A stretch of DNA of 64,000 bases from Selenomonadaceae bacterium (GTDB taxonomy: Bacteria > Bacillota > Negativicutes > Selenomonadales > Selenomonadaceae), in assembly GCA_017527075.1 (NCBI GenBank), contig JAFXQM010000007.1, positions 124,001 through 188,000 on the forward strand. The letters run 5' to 3'. Position numbers and translations under genes: made by a program. How positions within the stretch are numbered: position 1 is the first letter of the stretch; the number at the start of each line of letters is the position of its first letter. Shown here in pieces: positions 33,386-42,196 of this stretch. The notes under the pieces were generated by a model that was not told the origin of the DNA, made no database searches, and saw only the letters and a list, made by a program, of their open reading frames with translations.

Positions 33386-33419
33386 AGCTCCGTCTCACCA
33401 GCGGGGCTTTCACTTTTTC
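33386..33419 (+). terminator. Rho-independent terminator after the small peptide gene
   Basis: AGCTCCG pairs with CGGGGCT (one G-T) around a nine-base loop, followed by TTTCACTTTTT. Confidence 0.7.
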
Positions 33420-33432
33420 TGAAGGTGATATC

Positions 33433-34023
33433 TTATCTTTTTTTTCTGAAGTAAAGCCAAGCGACAATCACGAGGCAGATGACGATGACCGCCGCGCTGA
33501 ATTCGTGACCGAGCTCAAGGAGATATTCCCAGTTGTCGCCGAGCATGAGTCCCGCCCAAAGAATCAGCGCAGTCCACGGCAACGAGCCCGCGAATGTGTA
33601 AAAGAGGAACGCGGGAAACTTTACGCGCGCGAAGCCGGCGGGCAACGAAATGAACGTGCGGATGACGGGGAGCATTCGGCTGAAGAACACCGCGCGGATT
33701 CCGTAGCGGTCGAACCAATTTTGCGCAAGGTCGACGTGAGATTTTTTGATGAGAAAATATTTGCCGTACTTGTCGACGAACTTTCTGCCGCCCGTCGCGC
33801 CGACGACGTAAGCAAAAATGGAACCGACCATGCCGCCAATCATTCCGGCAATCATTGCGCCCGTGAAAGTCATTCGTTCCGCGCTGACCAAGTAGCCCGC
33901 GAACCCCAAAATCAATTCGCTGGGCACGGGAATGCACGCGTTCTCCATTGCCATGAGAAGAGCGACGGCAAAGTAGCCCCACGAGTCGATAAAAGTCAAA
34001 AAAGCTTGCGAGATTTGTTCCAT
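33433..34023 (-). CDS. DedA family membrane protein
   Basis: The 196-residue product has about five hydrophobic segments. Family motifs are MENACIPVPSELILGFAGYL and the conserved FFSRMLPVIRTFISLPAG. DedA proteins are membrane transporters or scramblases, some for undecaprenyl phosphate. The gene starts 3 bases after the trpB stop and is probably co-transcribed with it, though no functional link is known. Confidence 0.92.
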   Translation of the reverse strand: MEQISQAFLTFIDSWGYFAVALLMAMENACIPVPSELILGFAGYLVSAERMTFTGAMIAGMIGGMVGSIFAYVVGATGGRKFVDKYGKYFLIKKSHVDLAQNWFDRYGIRAVFFSRMLPVIRTFISLPAGFARVKFPAFLFYTFAGSLPWTALILWAGLMLGDNWEYLLELGHEFSAAVIVICLVIVAWLYFRKKR

Positions 34024-34026
34024 GTA

Positions 34027-35247
34027 TCAGAAGTCCTTAAAGTTTTCGCCGTAGCCGTAGTGTTCGATGACGTAATCCAAATCTTTGTCGCCGCGCCCGC
34101 TCAAGTTCACGAGGATGGAACCCTTGCCCATCTTCTTTGCGAGCTTCATTGCGTAAGCAACGGCGTGAGAACTTTCAAGCGCGGGGATAATTCCTTCGTA
34201 GCGGCTGAGCTTGAAGAACGCGTCGACGGTTTCCAAGTCACTGGCCACGTCGTACTTCACGCGACCAATCTCGCGCAGGAAAGCATGTTCGGGGCCGACG
34301 GAAGGATAATCCAAACCGCTGGCGATTGAGTAAACGGGAGCGGGCTCGCCGTTCTCATCCTTGAGCATGATCGAATCGAAACCGTGCATGACACCTTCGA
34401 AGCCGTAAGTCATCGACGCGGCATGGTCACCGAGTTTTTCTCCGCGACCGAGAGGCTCGACGCCGACAATTTCCACGGGGTCATTGATGAACGGCAGGAA
34501 GAATCCGATTGAGTTTGAGCCGCCGCCCACGCAAGCCGTCACGACATCGGGCAACAAGCCGGTCATCTCTTTAAATTGTTCGCGCGCCTCCTCGCCGACG
34601 ACGTATTGGAAATCGCGAACCATCATCGGGAAGGGATGCGGACCGACGACCGAGCCGATACAGTAAATCGTGTCCTTGTAGTTCTCAAGATAATCCTCGA
34701 AGGCGGCGTCGACGGCTTCCTTCAAAGTCTTCGCGCCCTTGTCGACGGAAACGACATTCGCGCCGAGAATTTTCATGCGGGCGACGTTGGGAGCTTGCTT
34801 GGCGATATCGACCGCGCCCATGTAAATCGTGCAGTCCAACCCGAAGAACGCGGCGGCCGTGGCGAGCGCGACTCCGTGTTGACCTGCGCCCGTCTCCGCG
34901 ATGATTCTCTTCTTGCCCATGAATTTTGCCAGCAGACCTTCGCCCATGCAGTGATTGAGTTTGTGCGCGCCCGAGTGATTCAAATCCTCGCGCTTGAGAT
35001 AAATCTGGCAGTTGCCGAGCTTGCGGCTGAGATTTTCGCAGTGGTAGACGGGCGTCGGGCGACCTTGGAACTCGCGGCGGATTCTTCTGAGTTCATTGAT
35101 GAACTGCGACGAGTGGCAGATGGTCAGGTAAGCCTGCGTGATTTCCTCCATGGCGGGAACGAGCTGCGGGGGAAGGTACGCGCCGCCGAAGCGACCGAAG
35201 CGTCCGTCCTCCGTCGGATATTTTTTCAAGTAAGTCGAGTAGTCCAT
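34027..35247 (-). CDS. trpB: Tryptophan synthase beta chain
   Basis: The 406-residue PLP enzyme joins indole and serine. The PLP lysine lies in HSGAHKLNH (Lys96), the [10 protein letters not shown] loop is present, and the GGGSNSIG phosphate site follows. It is the TrpB1 class. No trpA or other trp gene lies nearby, so it may act on free indole or pair with a distant TrpA. GGAGG lies 9 bases before the ATG. A diverged copy of its first 40 or so bases lies just upstream at 35290-35355. Confidence 0.95.
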   Translation of the reverse strand: MDYSTYLKKYPTEDGRFGRFGGAYLPPQLVPAMEEITQAYLTICHSSQFINELRRIRREFQGRPTPVYHCENLSRKLGNCQIYLKREDLNHSGAHKLNHCMGEGLLAKFMGKKRIIAETGAGQHGVALATAAAFFGLDCTIYMGAVDIAKQAPNVARMKILGANVVSVDKGAKTLKEAVDAAFEDYLENYKDTIYCIGSVVGPHPFPMMVRDFQYVVGEEAREQFKEMTGLLPDVVTACVGGGSNSIGFFLPFINDPVEIVGVEPLGRGEKLGDHAASMTYGFEGVMHGFDSIMLKDENGEPAPVYSIASGLDYPSVGPEHAFLREIGRVKYDVASDLETVDAFFKLSRYEGIIPALESSHAVAYAMKLAKKMGKGSILVNLSGRGDKDLDYVIEHYGYGENFKDF

Positions 35248-35289
35248 GATTAAACCTCCAAAAAAATTTTTCGCGTGCGCCGGGTTGAA

Positions 35290-35355
35290 TCAAAATTTTT
35301 CGGGTGCCGAGGCACCCCACGTCGAAAATTTTTCGGAGAAGGTTGAGTAAAGCAT
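35290..35355 (-). pseudogene. Echo of the trpB 5' end (or 21-residue leader ORF)
   Basis: A minus-strand frame of 21 codons, MLYSTFSEKFSTWGASAPEK(F), with a perfect AGGAGG before it. Its first 40 bases align with the trpB start (ATG, TACTC, AC, GAAAAA, TCGACG in register; protein M-YST against MDYSTY). It contains one Trp codon and a GGGTGCC/GGCACCC palindrome. It is best read as a duplicated gene start; a regulatory leader peptide is the alternative. Confidence 0.6.
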
Positions 35356-35368
35356 TTCAAAACCTCCT

Positions 35369-35403
35369 AAAACAAAATGCCCCGCATAATTCGTTGCGAG
35401 GCA
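35369..35403 (-). terminator. Rho-independent terminator of the SpeD-like gene
   Basis: On minus, TGCCTCGC and GCGGGGCA form a stem followed by TTTTGTTTT. Confidence 0.75.
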
Positions 35404-35470
35404 AAATTTTTCCTGCAAAGTTTCAGATTTTAATTTTGGCGACGGGTGTCCGCTCTCGTGTGAAAAGGGA

Positions 35471-35914
35471 TTACTTCCCGCGGCGCACCAATTTTTTTAC
35501 GACCTTCGCGCCGGCGTTCTTCACGCGCCGAAGAGGAGCGACGCGAACTTTTATCTTGGGTTTTATCTCGCGCTCCTGTCCGAAGTCTCCGCGCTTGAGG
35601 AACGTCGATTTAATTTTGTCGGGGCGGAAAAATTTTCTTATGACTTTGGCGAGCTCTTCCGAGTTGTCAGACTCCGTGCAAGTGAAAATATCGACCGCGA
35701 CGTATCGAAGCTCTTTGTAAACGTGCAAGGCGATATGTCCTTCGGCGAACGCGCCGACAATCGAGCAGTGGTTCTCGTCGATTGCCTCGGAGGTCAGGCG
35801 CGGCTCACTCCCGATTACGCTCTTCAATGTGTCCTTTATCTCTTCGACGACGCCGAGGCGATTCGTCTCGCAGTTGTACAAATCCAAAGTCAGTTGTCGT
35901 GCCAAAATTTTCAT
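35471..35914 (-). CDS. SpeD-like protein lacking the pyruvoyl-forming serine
   Basis: The 147-residue product aligns to bacterial class 1B S-adenosylmethionine decarboxylase through residues 44-80 (AFAEGHIALHVYKELRYVAV, then DIFTC). The family processes itself at Glu-Ser-His to make a pyruvoyl group. Here the motif is Glu58-Gly59-His60 (codon GGA). Ser51, His64 and Cys79 match the other catalytic positions. Residues 115-147 form a very basic tail rich in Lys and Arg. Decarboxylase activity by the normal mechanism is therefore not expected. No speE or other polyamine genes are nearby. The gene is divergent from cobK. Confidence 0.75.
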   Translation of the reverse strand: MKILARQLTLDLYNCETNRLGVVEEIKDTLKSVIGSEPRLTSEAIDENHCSIVGAFAEGHIALHVYKELRYVAVDIFTCTESDNSEELAKVIRKFFRPDKIKSTFLKRGDFGQEREIKPKIKVRVAPLRRVKNAGAKVVKKLVRRGK

Positions 35915-35945
35915 GTCATCCCTCCATAATTTTTTTTACGCGCCG

Positions 35946-35973
35946 ATTATAACAGGTATCGCCAAATAAACAA
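35946..35973 (-). promoter_or_regulatory. Promoter of the SpeD-like gene
   Basis: TTGTTT (35968-35973) and TATAAT (35946-35951) on minus with a 16-base spacer, back to back with the cobK promoter. Confidence 0.6.
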
Positions 35974-35975
35974 GC

Positions 35976-36004
35976 TTGAAAAAATTTTCACGCTGAATTA
36001 CAAT
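35976..36004 (+). promoter_or_regulatory. Promoter of cobK-nif3
   Basis: TTGAAA at 35976 and TACAAT at 35999 with a 17-base spacer. The ATG follows only 7 bases later and no Shine-Dalgarno is visible, so the transcript may be nearly leaderless. Confidence 0.6.
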
Positions 36005-36011
36005 CGCCAAC

Positions 36012-36776
36012 ATGAACAAAAAAATTTTTTTAATCGCGGGCACGGAGGACGGACGCAAACTCTCCGCACTTCTGTCACAAAAAAATTTTGACGTTACGGC
36101 GTCCGTCGTCAGCGATTACGGGCGAAAACTTTTGGAGAGCTGCGCGGGCATAAAGATTAACGATAAGCCGCTCGACCGCTCCGAACTGGAAAAAATTTTG
36201 CGCGCGGAAAGTTTCGACTGCCTCGTCGACGCCAGCCACCCTTACGCCAAAAATATTTCCGCCAACGCCATCGACGCCGCTCAAGCCGCGAAAATTTTTT
36301 ATGTCCGTTACGAACGCGCCGAAGTTGATTTCGATTACGAAAAAATTTTCCGCGTCGAAAGTTATGAGGCGGCGGCTCACAAGGCGTCCCGGCTCGGAAA
36401 AAATATTTACCTCACCACGGGCAGCCGCAGCTTAAAAATTTTCGTCGACCTGCTCGGCGATTGCAACTTGACCGCGCGGATTCTTCCGACTGCCGAAGTT
36501 TTGGCGCAGTGTGAAAGCTTGGGGCTCACGCCGAAGCAAATCGTCGCCATGCAAGGTCCCTTCTCCGTCGAACTCAACGTCGAACTCTTCAGGCACGCGG
36601 CGGCTCAAGTCATCGTCACGAAGAACAGCGGGCACGTCGGCGGCGCGGATACCAAACTCGCGGCGGCGAAAATTTTAAACTTGCCCGTCGTCATGATTGA
36701 CCGCCCGAAAATTTTTTACCCGAATCGCGCGGAAAATTTTGCCGACGTTTTGAAATTGCTGGAGGAAAATTTATGA
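36012..36776 (+). CDS. cobK: Precorrin-6A reductase (CobK/CbiJ)
   Basis: The 254-residue product has IFLIAGTEDGRKLSALL at the N-terminus, the family motif DASHPYAKNIS, and a C-terminal VTKNSGHVGGADTKLAAA segment, as in CobK/CbiJ, which reduces precorrin-6A with NADPH in cobalamin synthesis. Other cob/cbi genes are not in the window, so this is an outlying member of the pathway. Its end overlaps nif3 by four bases. Confidence 0.9.
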   Translation: MNKKIFLIAGTEDGRKLSALLSQKNFDVTASVVSDYGRKLLESCAGIKINDKPLDRSELEKILRAESFDCLVDASHPYAKNISANAIDAAQAAKIFYVRYERAEVDFDYEKIFRVESYEAAAHKASRLGKNIYLTTGSRSLKIFVDLLGDCNLTARILPTAEVLAQCESLGLTPKQIVAMQGPFSVELNVELFRHAAAQVIVTKNSGHVGGADTKLAAAKILNLPVVMIDRPKIFYPNRAENFADVLKLLEENL

Positions 36777-37561
36777 GGAAGTGCACCGTTCAAACCGTTG
36801 CCGACGCCGTCAATCGTCTGGCACCGAAGAAACTCGCCGAGGAGTGGGACAACCCCGGCTTGCTCGTCGGCGACCCGTCGGCTGAAGTCAAAAAAATTTT
36901 CGTGTGCCTCGACGTGCTCGACGAAAAAATTTCGCGCGCGCTGGAGCTCGACGCCCAACTCATCGTCGCGCACCACCCGCTCATCTTCCACGCCGTTAAG
37001 AACGTCCGCTTCGACCTGCCGCTCGGAAACAAACTCGCGCGGCTGATAAAAAATAATCTGGCGGTATTCGCGGCGCACACGAATCTCGACACGGCTGCGG
37101 GCGGCGTCAATGATGTGCTCGCGAAAAAAATCGGGCTCGTCGACGTAAAAAATTTTGACGACGAAGAATTTTCTTTGGGCAGGCTCGGCACTCTCGAAAC
37201 GCCGATGACCGCCGCGGACTTCGCGCGCCACGTGAAAAATGTTTTGAACGCCGACAACGTCCGACTCGTCGACGCGGGAAATTTTTTGATTAAAAAGGTT
37301 GGGCTGTGCGGCGGCGCGGGCGCGGATTTTATCATGAAGGCAAAATTTTTCGGCGCGCAGGCGTTCGTGACCGGCGACGTAAAATATCACGAGGCTCAGG
37401 CGGCCGTCGAAAATAAAATTCACGTCGTCGACGCGGGGCACTTCGCCACCGAGTTTCCAATCGTCCATGAACTTGCCGATTATCTCCGCGAAGAGCTGAA
37501 AGATTTCGACGTGGAAATTTTTGAGGACGAAGCGGCAAAAGATTTTTTCGTGACGATTTGA
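36773..37561 (+). CDS. Nif3-like dinuclear metal-centre protein
   Basis: The 262-residue product is of the Nif3/YqfO/DUF34 family. It has WDNPGLLVGDP near the start, the metal-binding AHHPLIFH and AAHTNLDTAAGGVND, and near the end GDVKYHEAQ and DAGHFATE. Proteins of the family form hexameric rings with two metals; a GTP-cyclohydrolase-like role has been proposed but is unsettled. It lacks the inserted PII-like domain of larger homologues. A short copy of its 3' end follows the stop. Confidence 0.92.
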   Translation: MRKCTVQTVADAVNRLAPKKLAEEWDNPGLLVGDPSAEVKKIFVCLDVLDEKISRALELDAQLIVAHHPLIFHAVKNVRFDLPLGNKLARLIKNNLAVFAAHTNLDTAAGGVNDVLAKKIGLVDVKNFDDEEFSLGRLGTLETPMTAADFARHVKNVLNADNVRLVDAGNFLIKKVGLCGGAGADFIMKAKFFGAQAFVTGDVKYHEAQAAVENKIHVVDAGHFATEFPIVHELADYLREELKDFDVEIFEDEAAKDFFVTI

Positions 37562-37602
37562 ACTCGACGGGCGGCGAAAGATTTTTCCGTGACGATTTAA
37601 AT
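37562..37602 (+). repeat. Echo of the nif3 3' end
   Basis: Repeats GCGGC-AAAGATTTTT-CGTGACGATTT from the last 35 bases of the gene at 37527-37561, with its own in-phase TAA. Confidence 0.75.
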
Positions 37603-37615
37603 AACCGAGAGGAGA

Positions 37616-40600
37616 ATGGTTTTGGCGAGAGCTGAAAAAATTTCGCCCAAGGTCAGCGTGATTTTGACGAGTTACAATCACGCGGCTTACGTTGCGGCGT
37701 CGATTGAGAGCGTCCTCAGTCAAACGTTCGCGGACTTTGAACTTTTAATCGTCGACGACGGCTCGCGCGACAACAGCCGCGAGATTATCAAGACCTTCGA
37801 CGACCCGCGCATAAAATTTTTTTTGTACGAGGAGAATCGCGGCTCGAATATCGCCGTGCGCGAGGCTTTGAACTCCGCGCGCGGAAAATATATCGCCGTC
37901 CAACACTCCGACGACCTGTGGACGCCCGAAAAGTTGGAGAGGCAAATCGCTTACCTTGACGCCCACGAGGACTGCGCGGCGTGCTTTACGTTCGTTGAAT
38001 TCGTCGACGAGCAGGGAAATTCAAATGAACTCGACGCCGCCGACTCTTACAAAAATGTTTTCGACAAACTCAACCGCCCGCGCGCCGAGTGGCTGAATTA
38101 TTTTTTTTACAACGCGAACTGCCTGTGCCATCCGAGTGCCGTGGTGCGCCGCGCCGCTTACGACGAGTACAAAATTTTTGACTTGCACGGTTACTGGCAG
38201 TTGCCCGACCTTTTGATTTGGATTCGTCTTTGCTTTCACGCAGAGATTTTTATTTTGCCCGAAAGGCTGACCAAGTTTCGACTCCGCCGCGCGCGCCAGG
38301 AAAATACTTCGGCGACCTCTTACGATAAATTAGTTCGCGCCGACTTGGAATTTTTTTTCATCGCAAAAGAAATCGCCGCCGGTTTCGACGACGACAAATT
38401 TTTCTTGGAGGTTTTCCCCGAAGCCGAGCGTTTCCTCGTCGACGGGCAGATTAATCGGCACTTCGCGCTGGCTCAGCTCTATCTGGAAAAAAAATCCGTG
38501 GCGAGTGCCGCCTTCCACCTGGCGGGCTTGGAGCTGCTGAAAAATCTTTTGGACAACCCGACCGACGCCGCTCAGATTAAAAATCTTTACGGGTACGACG
38601 AGAAAACTTTTTTGCGCGACGGCGGCTCCTTCGACGTGTTCAATCTCGCGCAGAAAAATTCGATGCTCCGCACGGAAATTTTTTACGTCAGCGGCGGCGA
38701 TTACTTCCGCGCGGCAGAAAAAATTGTAAACGTCGACACGTCCCGAAAATTTTACGGGCGGTTTGATTTCGACTTGAGTCGCCCGACGAAAGTTTTGCGC
38801 TTCGACCCCGCCACGAATTTCATTTCCGTCAAAGTGATTCGCGTGCTGATTAACGGCGACGAGCAAAAAATTTCTCGCGACAATTCGAGCGAAACTGTCG
38901 GCGGCTTCCGCAGATTTTGGACGAGCGACCCGCAAATTTTTTTCGACGTGGAAAATCTTTCGGGGCACGTGACTTTTGAAATTTTCGGAGAGACGGAAGA
39001 AAATTATCCCGTAATTATTTCCCGCACGCTGAACGACCTCACCGCGCGCAACGAACAACTCCTCGCGGAAAATCGTCGGCTCACGGCGGAGAACGAATCC
39101 GTTTGGAATTTGAATTCGTGGAAGGTGACAAATTCTTTCCGCGAGTGGTTGAAGCTCAGCGGCAGGGAAAAAGTTTTGTCCGCCGTGCACATTTTTTATC
39201 GGGCGTTGCCGCTCAACGCGGAGCAAAAAGAATCGCTCAAGGATAAATTTTATTCGACGTTCGCGCCGCTGCTCAAGAACACTCGGCGATATAAAAATTG
39301 GCAACTCTCGTGCCTGCTGCGTGGAGCGACGCCCGCCGGCCGAATGAATTTCATACAGATTGAAGAAAAATCTTTCGGCGGGGAGCTGGAGACTCAGCCG
39401 GGGAAAATTGCAATTCAGGCGCACATTTTTTATCTCGACCTGCTCGACGAGATGGCGGCTCACTGCGCGAACATGCCGTACAAATTCGACGCGCTGGTTT
39501 CAATCGTTGACGCGACCGCCGAAGAAAAAGTTCGTGCCGCGTTCAAAAAAATTTCCAACGTCGACAAATGCATCGTGCGCGTCGTGCCCAATCGCGGGCG
39601 GGATGTTGCGCCGTTCATCGCGGGCTTCGGCGACCTCTTGCCCAAATACGATTTCGTTCTGCACATTCACTCGAAAAAATCTTTGTACACGGGCGCGGAG
39701 CAGCAGAATTGGAGAAATTATTTGCTCGACGCTCTGCTCGGAACTCAATCGCGAATCAGAAAAATTTTCCGCGCGTTCCTCGACGACAAATCCGTCGGAG
39801 TGATTTATCCGCGGCCGGCAGAGAATGTTCCTTACGTCGCGTTCACATGGCTGTCGAATCGCGCGCAAGGGCGACTGCTTTTGAATCGGGCGGGCATTGC
39901 GCCGAACAAGACAGAGTACTTCGATTTCCCCGCAGGCACGATGTTTTGGGCGCGGACGAAGGCGTTGCAAAAATTTTTCGCGCTCGGGCTGACGTTCGAA
40001 GATTTTCCGCCCGAACAAGGTCAGAACGACGGAACGATTGCTCACGCCTTTGAACGATCCGTTTTGCTCGCCGCGCAGTCCGAGGAGATGAATTTTTACG
40101 AGTTCGACCCCGCGACCGAAAATTATTCCGTGAACTTGGGCAGCAAAAATCTTTGGCAATATTTCAGCTCGCGCAACGGCAGTGAAACCGAATTGCAGTG
40201 GCTGGTGGCGCAGGGCGAAATAATTTCCTTCGACGTGTTCGACACTCTGCTCATGCGATACGTCGCCGTGCCCGCGCTCGTCAACGAAATCATTCGGCTC
40301 AAGGTGGAAGATTTGCTCGGAAAAAGTTTTGACTTCCCGAAGTTCAGATTAAGGGCGGAGGAGCTGGCGCGCCGGGATAAGGGCGGGGACGTGACGCTCG
40401 ACGAAATTTATCGGAGCTTCTCGCAGGTGGCGGAGCTCGACGCGGACACTTGCAAAAAAATTCGGGAGCTGGAAATTTCCACGGAAGTCAAGCTGAGTTT
40501 GCCGCGCGAAGCCGTCGTCGATTGGTTCAAAAAAATTTTAAAGAGCGGACGAAAAATTTGGCTCATCTCGGACATGTACATGCAGACGCCCGACCTCGAA

Positions 40601-41992
40601 CGGCTTTTAAAAAAGTGCGGCGTCGAAGGTTACGAAAAACTTCTCATCTCCTGCGAAACGGGAATGCGCAAGGACACCGCCGCGATTTGGAATCACTTCG
40701 CGGAGAAAAAAATAAATCTCGTTCACGTCGGCGACAACGAAACGAGCGACATGCAACTGCCCAACGACAGAAAAATTTTCGGTTACCATTTGATGAGCGC
40801 GTTCAATATGCTGACGCTCACGCCGTTCGGAAAAATGCTGGCGGAGGGCTTCGACCTGAAAAATTCTTTGTACGCGGGAATTTGTCTGGGCGTCGTGCTC
40901 GCGAAGAAATTGCAAAGCCCGTTCGCGCTGAGCAGAGAGCTGACCGACCGCCCCGGAAAAATCGTTCTGAAAAATTTCCGCGACCTCGGTTACTGGTTCT
41001 TCGGGCCGCCGCTGCTGACGTTCATTCTTTGGCTGATTAAAACCACGCGGGAGGATGGAACGCGCCGAATTTTTTTCCTGGCGCGCGACGGATATTTTCT
41101 TCGGCCGCTGTACAAACTCGTGACGGAAACTTTGAACGTGGAGCCGCTGCCCTCGGAATATTTTTACGCCTCGCGCCGCGCGGTGACCGTTGCCTCCGTC
41201 CGCGAAATTTCTCACGCGGAAGATATTTTGAAACTCAACTTCGACGGCACGCTCAAACAATTTTTCAAAGTTCGGTTCGGCTTGGAGCTCGGCGACGACA
41301 CAAAAATTTCTCTGCCCGACGAATCGTTCGGGCGCGTGAAAAAAATTATCGCGGAGCACGCCGAAGAAATTTTGTCGCGCGTGGAGATGGAACGGACGAA
41401 TTACAAAAAATATATCGACGGGCTGGGAGGCGCGCTCGACAAAGTCGGCTTGGTGGACATGGGCTACTCCGGCACGATTCAATATCATCTGCAGCGGCTC
41501 GCGGGAAAAAATTTCACGGGCTACTACTTCGCGACGAACGCAAAAAATCTTTTCGGCGCGGCGGCTCACGAGAGGATGCGCGGGTGCTTCGCCGAGAACG
41601 ATATGCAAGTTACGACCAAATCCGCCGTGTACAAATATCATCTGCTGTTCGAAAGTTTTTTGACTGCGCCCGACGCTCAGCTGCTGCACTTCGACGCGGA
41701 GGGCAAACCGATTTTCGGCGCACCTGAAGTCGGACAGATTCACTTCGACGAGCTGGAGGAGATTAACGCGGGCGTCAAAGATTTTTTCAGCGACGTGCTG
41801 GAAATTTTCGGCGACGTTCTCTTGCGCGTGCCTCTCGACAAAAAATTTATCGACGCGTGGGTCAGTTCGTTCGTCCGCGACGGATTCATCATCGCGCCGA
41901 ATTTGCGCGCGGTCTTTGACTTCGACGACCTTTACTGCAACGGACTTCACGGCAACGCGCTTGACTTCTACCGACAAAGCATGAACTTATAA
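37616..41992 (+). CDS. Giant GT2 - RgpF-like - HAD surface-glycan protein
   Basis: The 1,458-residue product has four parts. Residues about 8-240 are a GT2 glycosyltransferase (VSVILTSYNHAAYVAASIES, LIVDDGSRDNS, DDLWTPEK). A short coiled coil follows near residue 480. Residues about 595-840 are RgpF/rhamnan-synthesis-F-like (IQAHIFYLDLLDEM, VPNRGRDVAPFI, HIHSKKS). Residues about 868-1060 are a HAD-like domain (FDVFDTLLMRY, LISDMYMQ, VGDNETSD). The C-terminal 350 residues (FLARDGYFLRPLY, VDMGYSGTIQYHL) form a further domain seen with such HAD proteins. Capsule or O-antigen assembly is likely. The Shine-Dalgarno favours the TTG at 37622 over the ATG at 37616. Confidence 0.88.
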   Translation: MVLARAEKISPKVSVILTSYNHAAYVAASIESVLSQTFADFELLIVDDGSRDNSREIIKTFDDPRIKFFLYEENRGSNIAVREALNSARGKYIAVQHSDDLWTPEKLERQIAYLDAHEDCAACFTFVEFVDEQGNSNELDAADSYKNVFDKLNRPRAEWLNYFFYNANCLCHPSAVVRRAAYDEYKIFDLHGYWQLPDLLIWIRLCFHAEIFILPERLTKFRLRRARQENTSATSYDKLVRADLEFFFIAKEIAAGFDDDKFFLEVFPEAERFLVDGQINRHFALAQLYLEKKSVASAAFHLAGLELLKNLLDNPTDAAQIKNLYGYDEKTFLRDGGSFDVFNLAQKNSMLRTEIFYVSGGDYFRAAEKIVNVDTSRKFYGRFDFDLSRPTKVLRFDPATNFISVKVIRVLINGDEQKISRDNSSETVGGFRRFWTSDPQIFFDVENLSGHVTFEIFGETEENYPVIISRTLNDLTARNEQLLAENRRLTAENESVWNLNSWKVTNSFREWLKLSGREKVLSAVHIFYRALPLNAEQKESLKDKFYSTFAPLLKNTRRYKNWQLSCLLRGATPAGRMNFIQIEEKSFGGELETQPGKIAIQAHIFYLDLLDEMAAHCANMPYKFDALVSIVDATAEEKVRAAFKKISNVDKCIVRVVPNRGRDVAPFIAGFGDLLPKYDFVLHIHSKKSLYTGAEQQNWRNYLLDALLGTQSRIRKIFRAFLDDKSVGVIYPRPAENVPYVAFTWLSNRAQGRLLLNRAGIAPNKTEYFDFPAGTMFWARTKALQKFFALGLTFEDFPPEQGQNDGTIAHAFERSVLLAAQSEEMNFYEFDPATENYSVNLGSKNLWQYFSSRNGSETELQWLVAQGEIISFDVFDTLLMRYVAVPALVNEIIRLKVEDLLGKSFDFPKFRLRAEELARRDKGGDVTLDEIYRSFSQVAELDADTCKKIRELEISTEVKLSLPREAVVDWFKKILKSGRKIWLISDMYMQTPDLERLLKKCGVEGYEKLLISCETGMRKDTAAIWNHFAEKKINLVHVGDNETSDMQLPNDRKIFGYHLMSAFNMLTLTPFGKMLAEGFDLKNSLYAGICLGVVLAKKLQSPFALSRELTDRPGKIVLKNFRDLGYWFFGPPLLTFILWLIKTTREDGTRRIFFLARDGYFLRPLYKLVTETLNVEPLPSEYFYASRRAVTVASVREISHAEDILKLNFDGTLKQFFKVRFGLELGDDTKISLPDESFGRVKKIIAEHAEEILSRVEMERTNYKKYIDGLGGALDKVGLVDMGYSGTIQYHLQRLAGKNFTGYYFATNAKNLFGAAAHERMRGCFAENDMQVTTKSAVYKYHLLFESFLTAPDAQLLHFDAEGKPIFGAPEVGQIHFDELEEINAGVKDFFSDVLEIFGDVLLRVPLDKKFIDAWVSSFVRDGFIIAPNLRAVFDFDDLYCNGLHGNALDFYRQSMNL

Positions 41993-41996
41993 AAAA

Positions 41997-42038
41997 ATCC
42001 CCGTCACTCATCACGAGCGGCGGGGAAAATTTTTTTTT
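41997..42038 (+). terminator. Rho-independent terminator
   Basis: ATCCCCGTC and GGCGGGGA pair around CACTCATCACGAG, followed by a nine-T run. Confidence 0.8.
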
Positions 42039-42196
42039 AGAGCAAAGTGCAGAAAGAACGCCAAAAGATTGACGAGAAATTTTTGCGCATGACGCGAAGA
42101 AAATTCGCAGGCATACTGACGTATGTCAAGAATTTTCGACAAAGTCAGGCGGAAAAAGAGCCGTCAATCTTTGGTGGGATTTTTGCACTTTACTCT
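42039..42196. repeat. 158-bp imperfect palindrome (MITE-like)
   Basis: The outer arms (AGAGCAAAGTGCAGAAA and its complement TTTTTGCACTTTACTCT) pair over about 35 bp, including CCAAA-GATTGACG. The inner arms (CGAAGAAAATTCG...CATAC and GTATGTC...GAATTTTCG) pair around a central TGAC. It sits between two convergent genes and includes the thrC stop. Confidence 0.75.

Noticed and set aside
35248..35470. T-box or trp attenuator before trpB
   Set aside because: No T-box core sequence and only one Trp codon in the short frame; similarity to the trpB start explains it better.
40607..41977. Minus-strand open frame of 456 codons
   Set aside because: Antisense of the giant glycan gene; stop-poor because of GC-rich codons.
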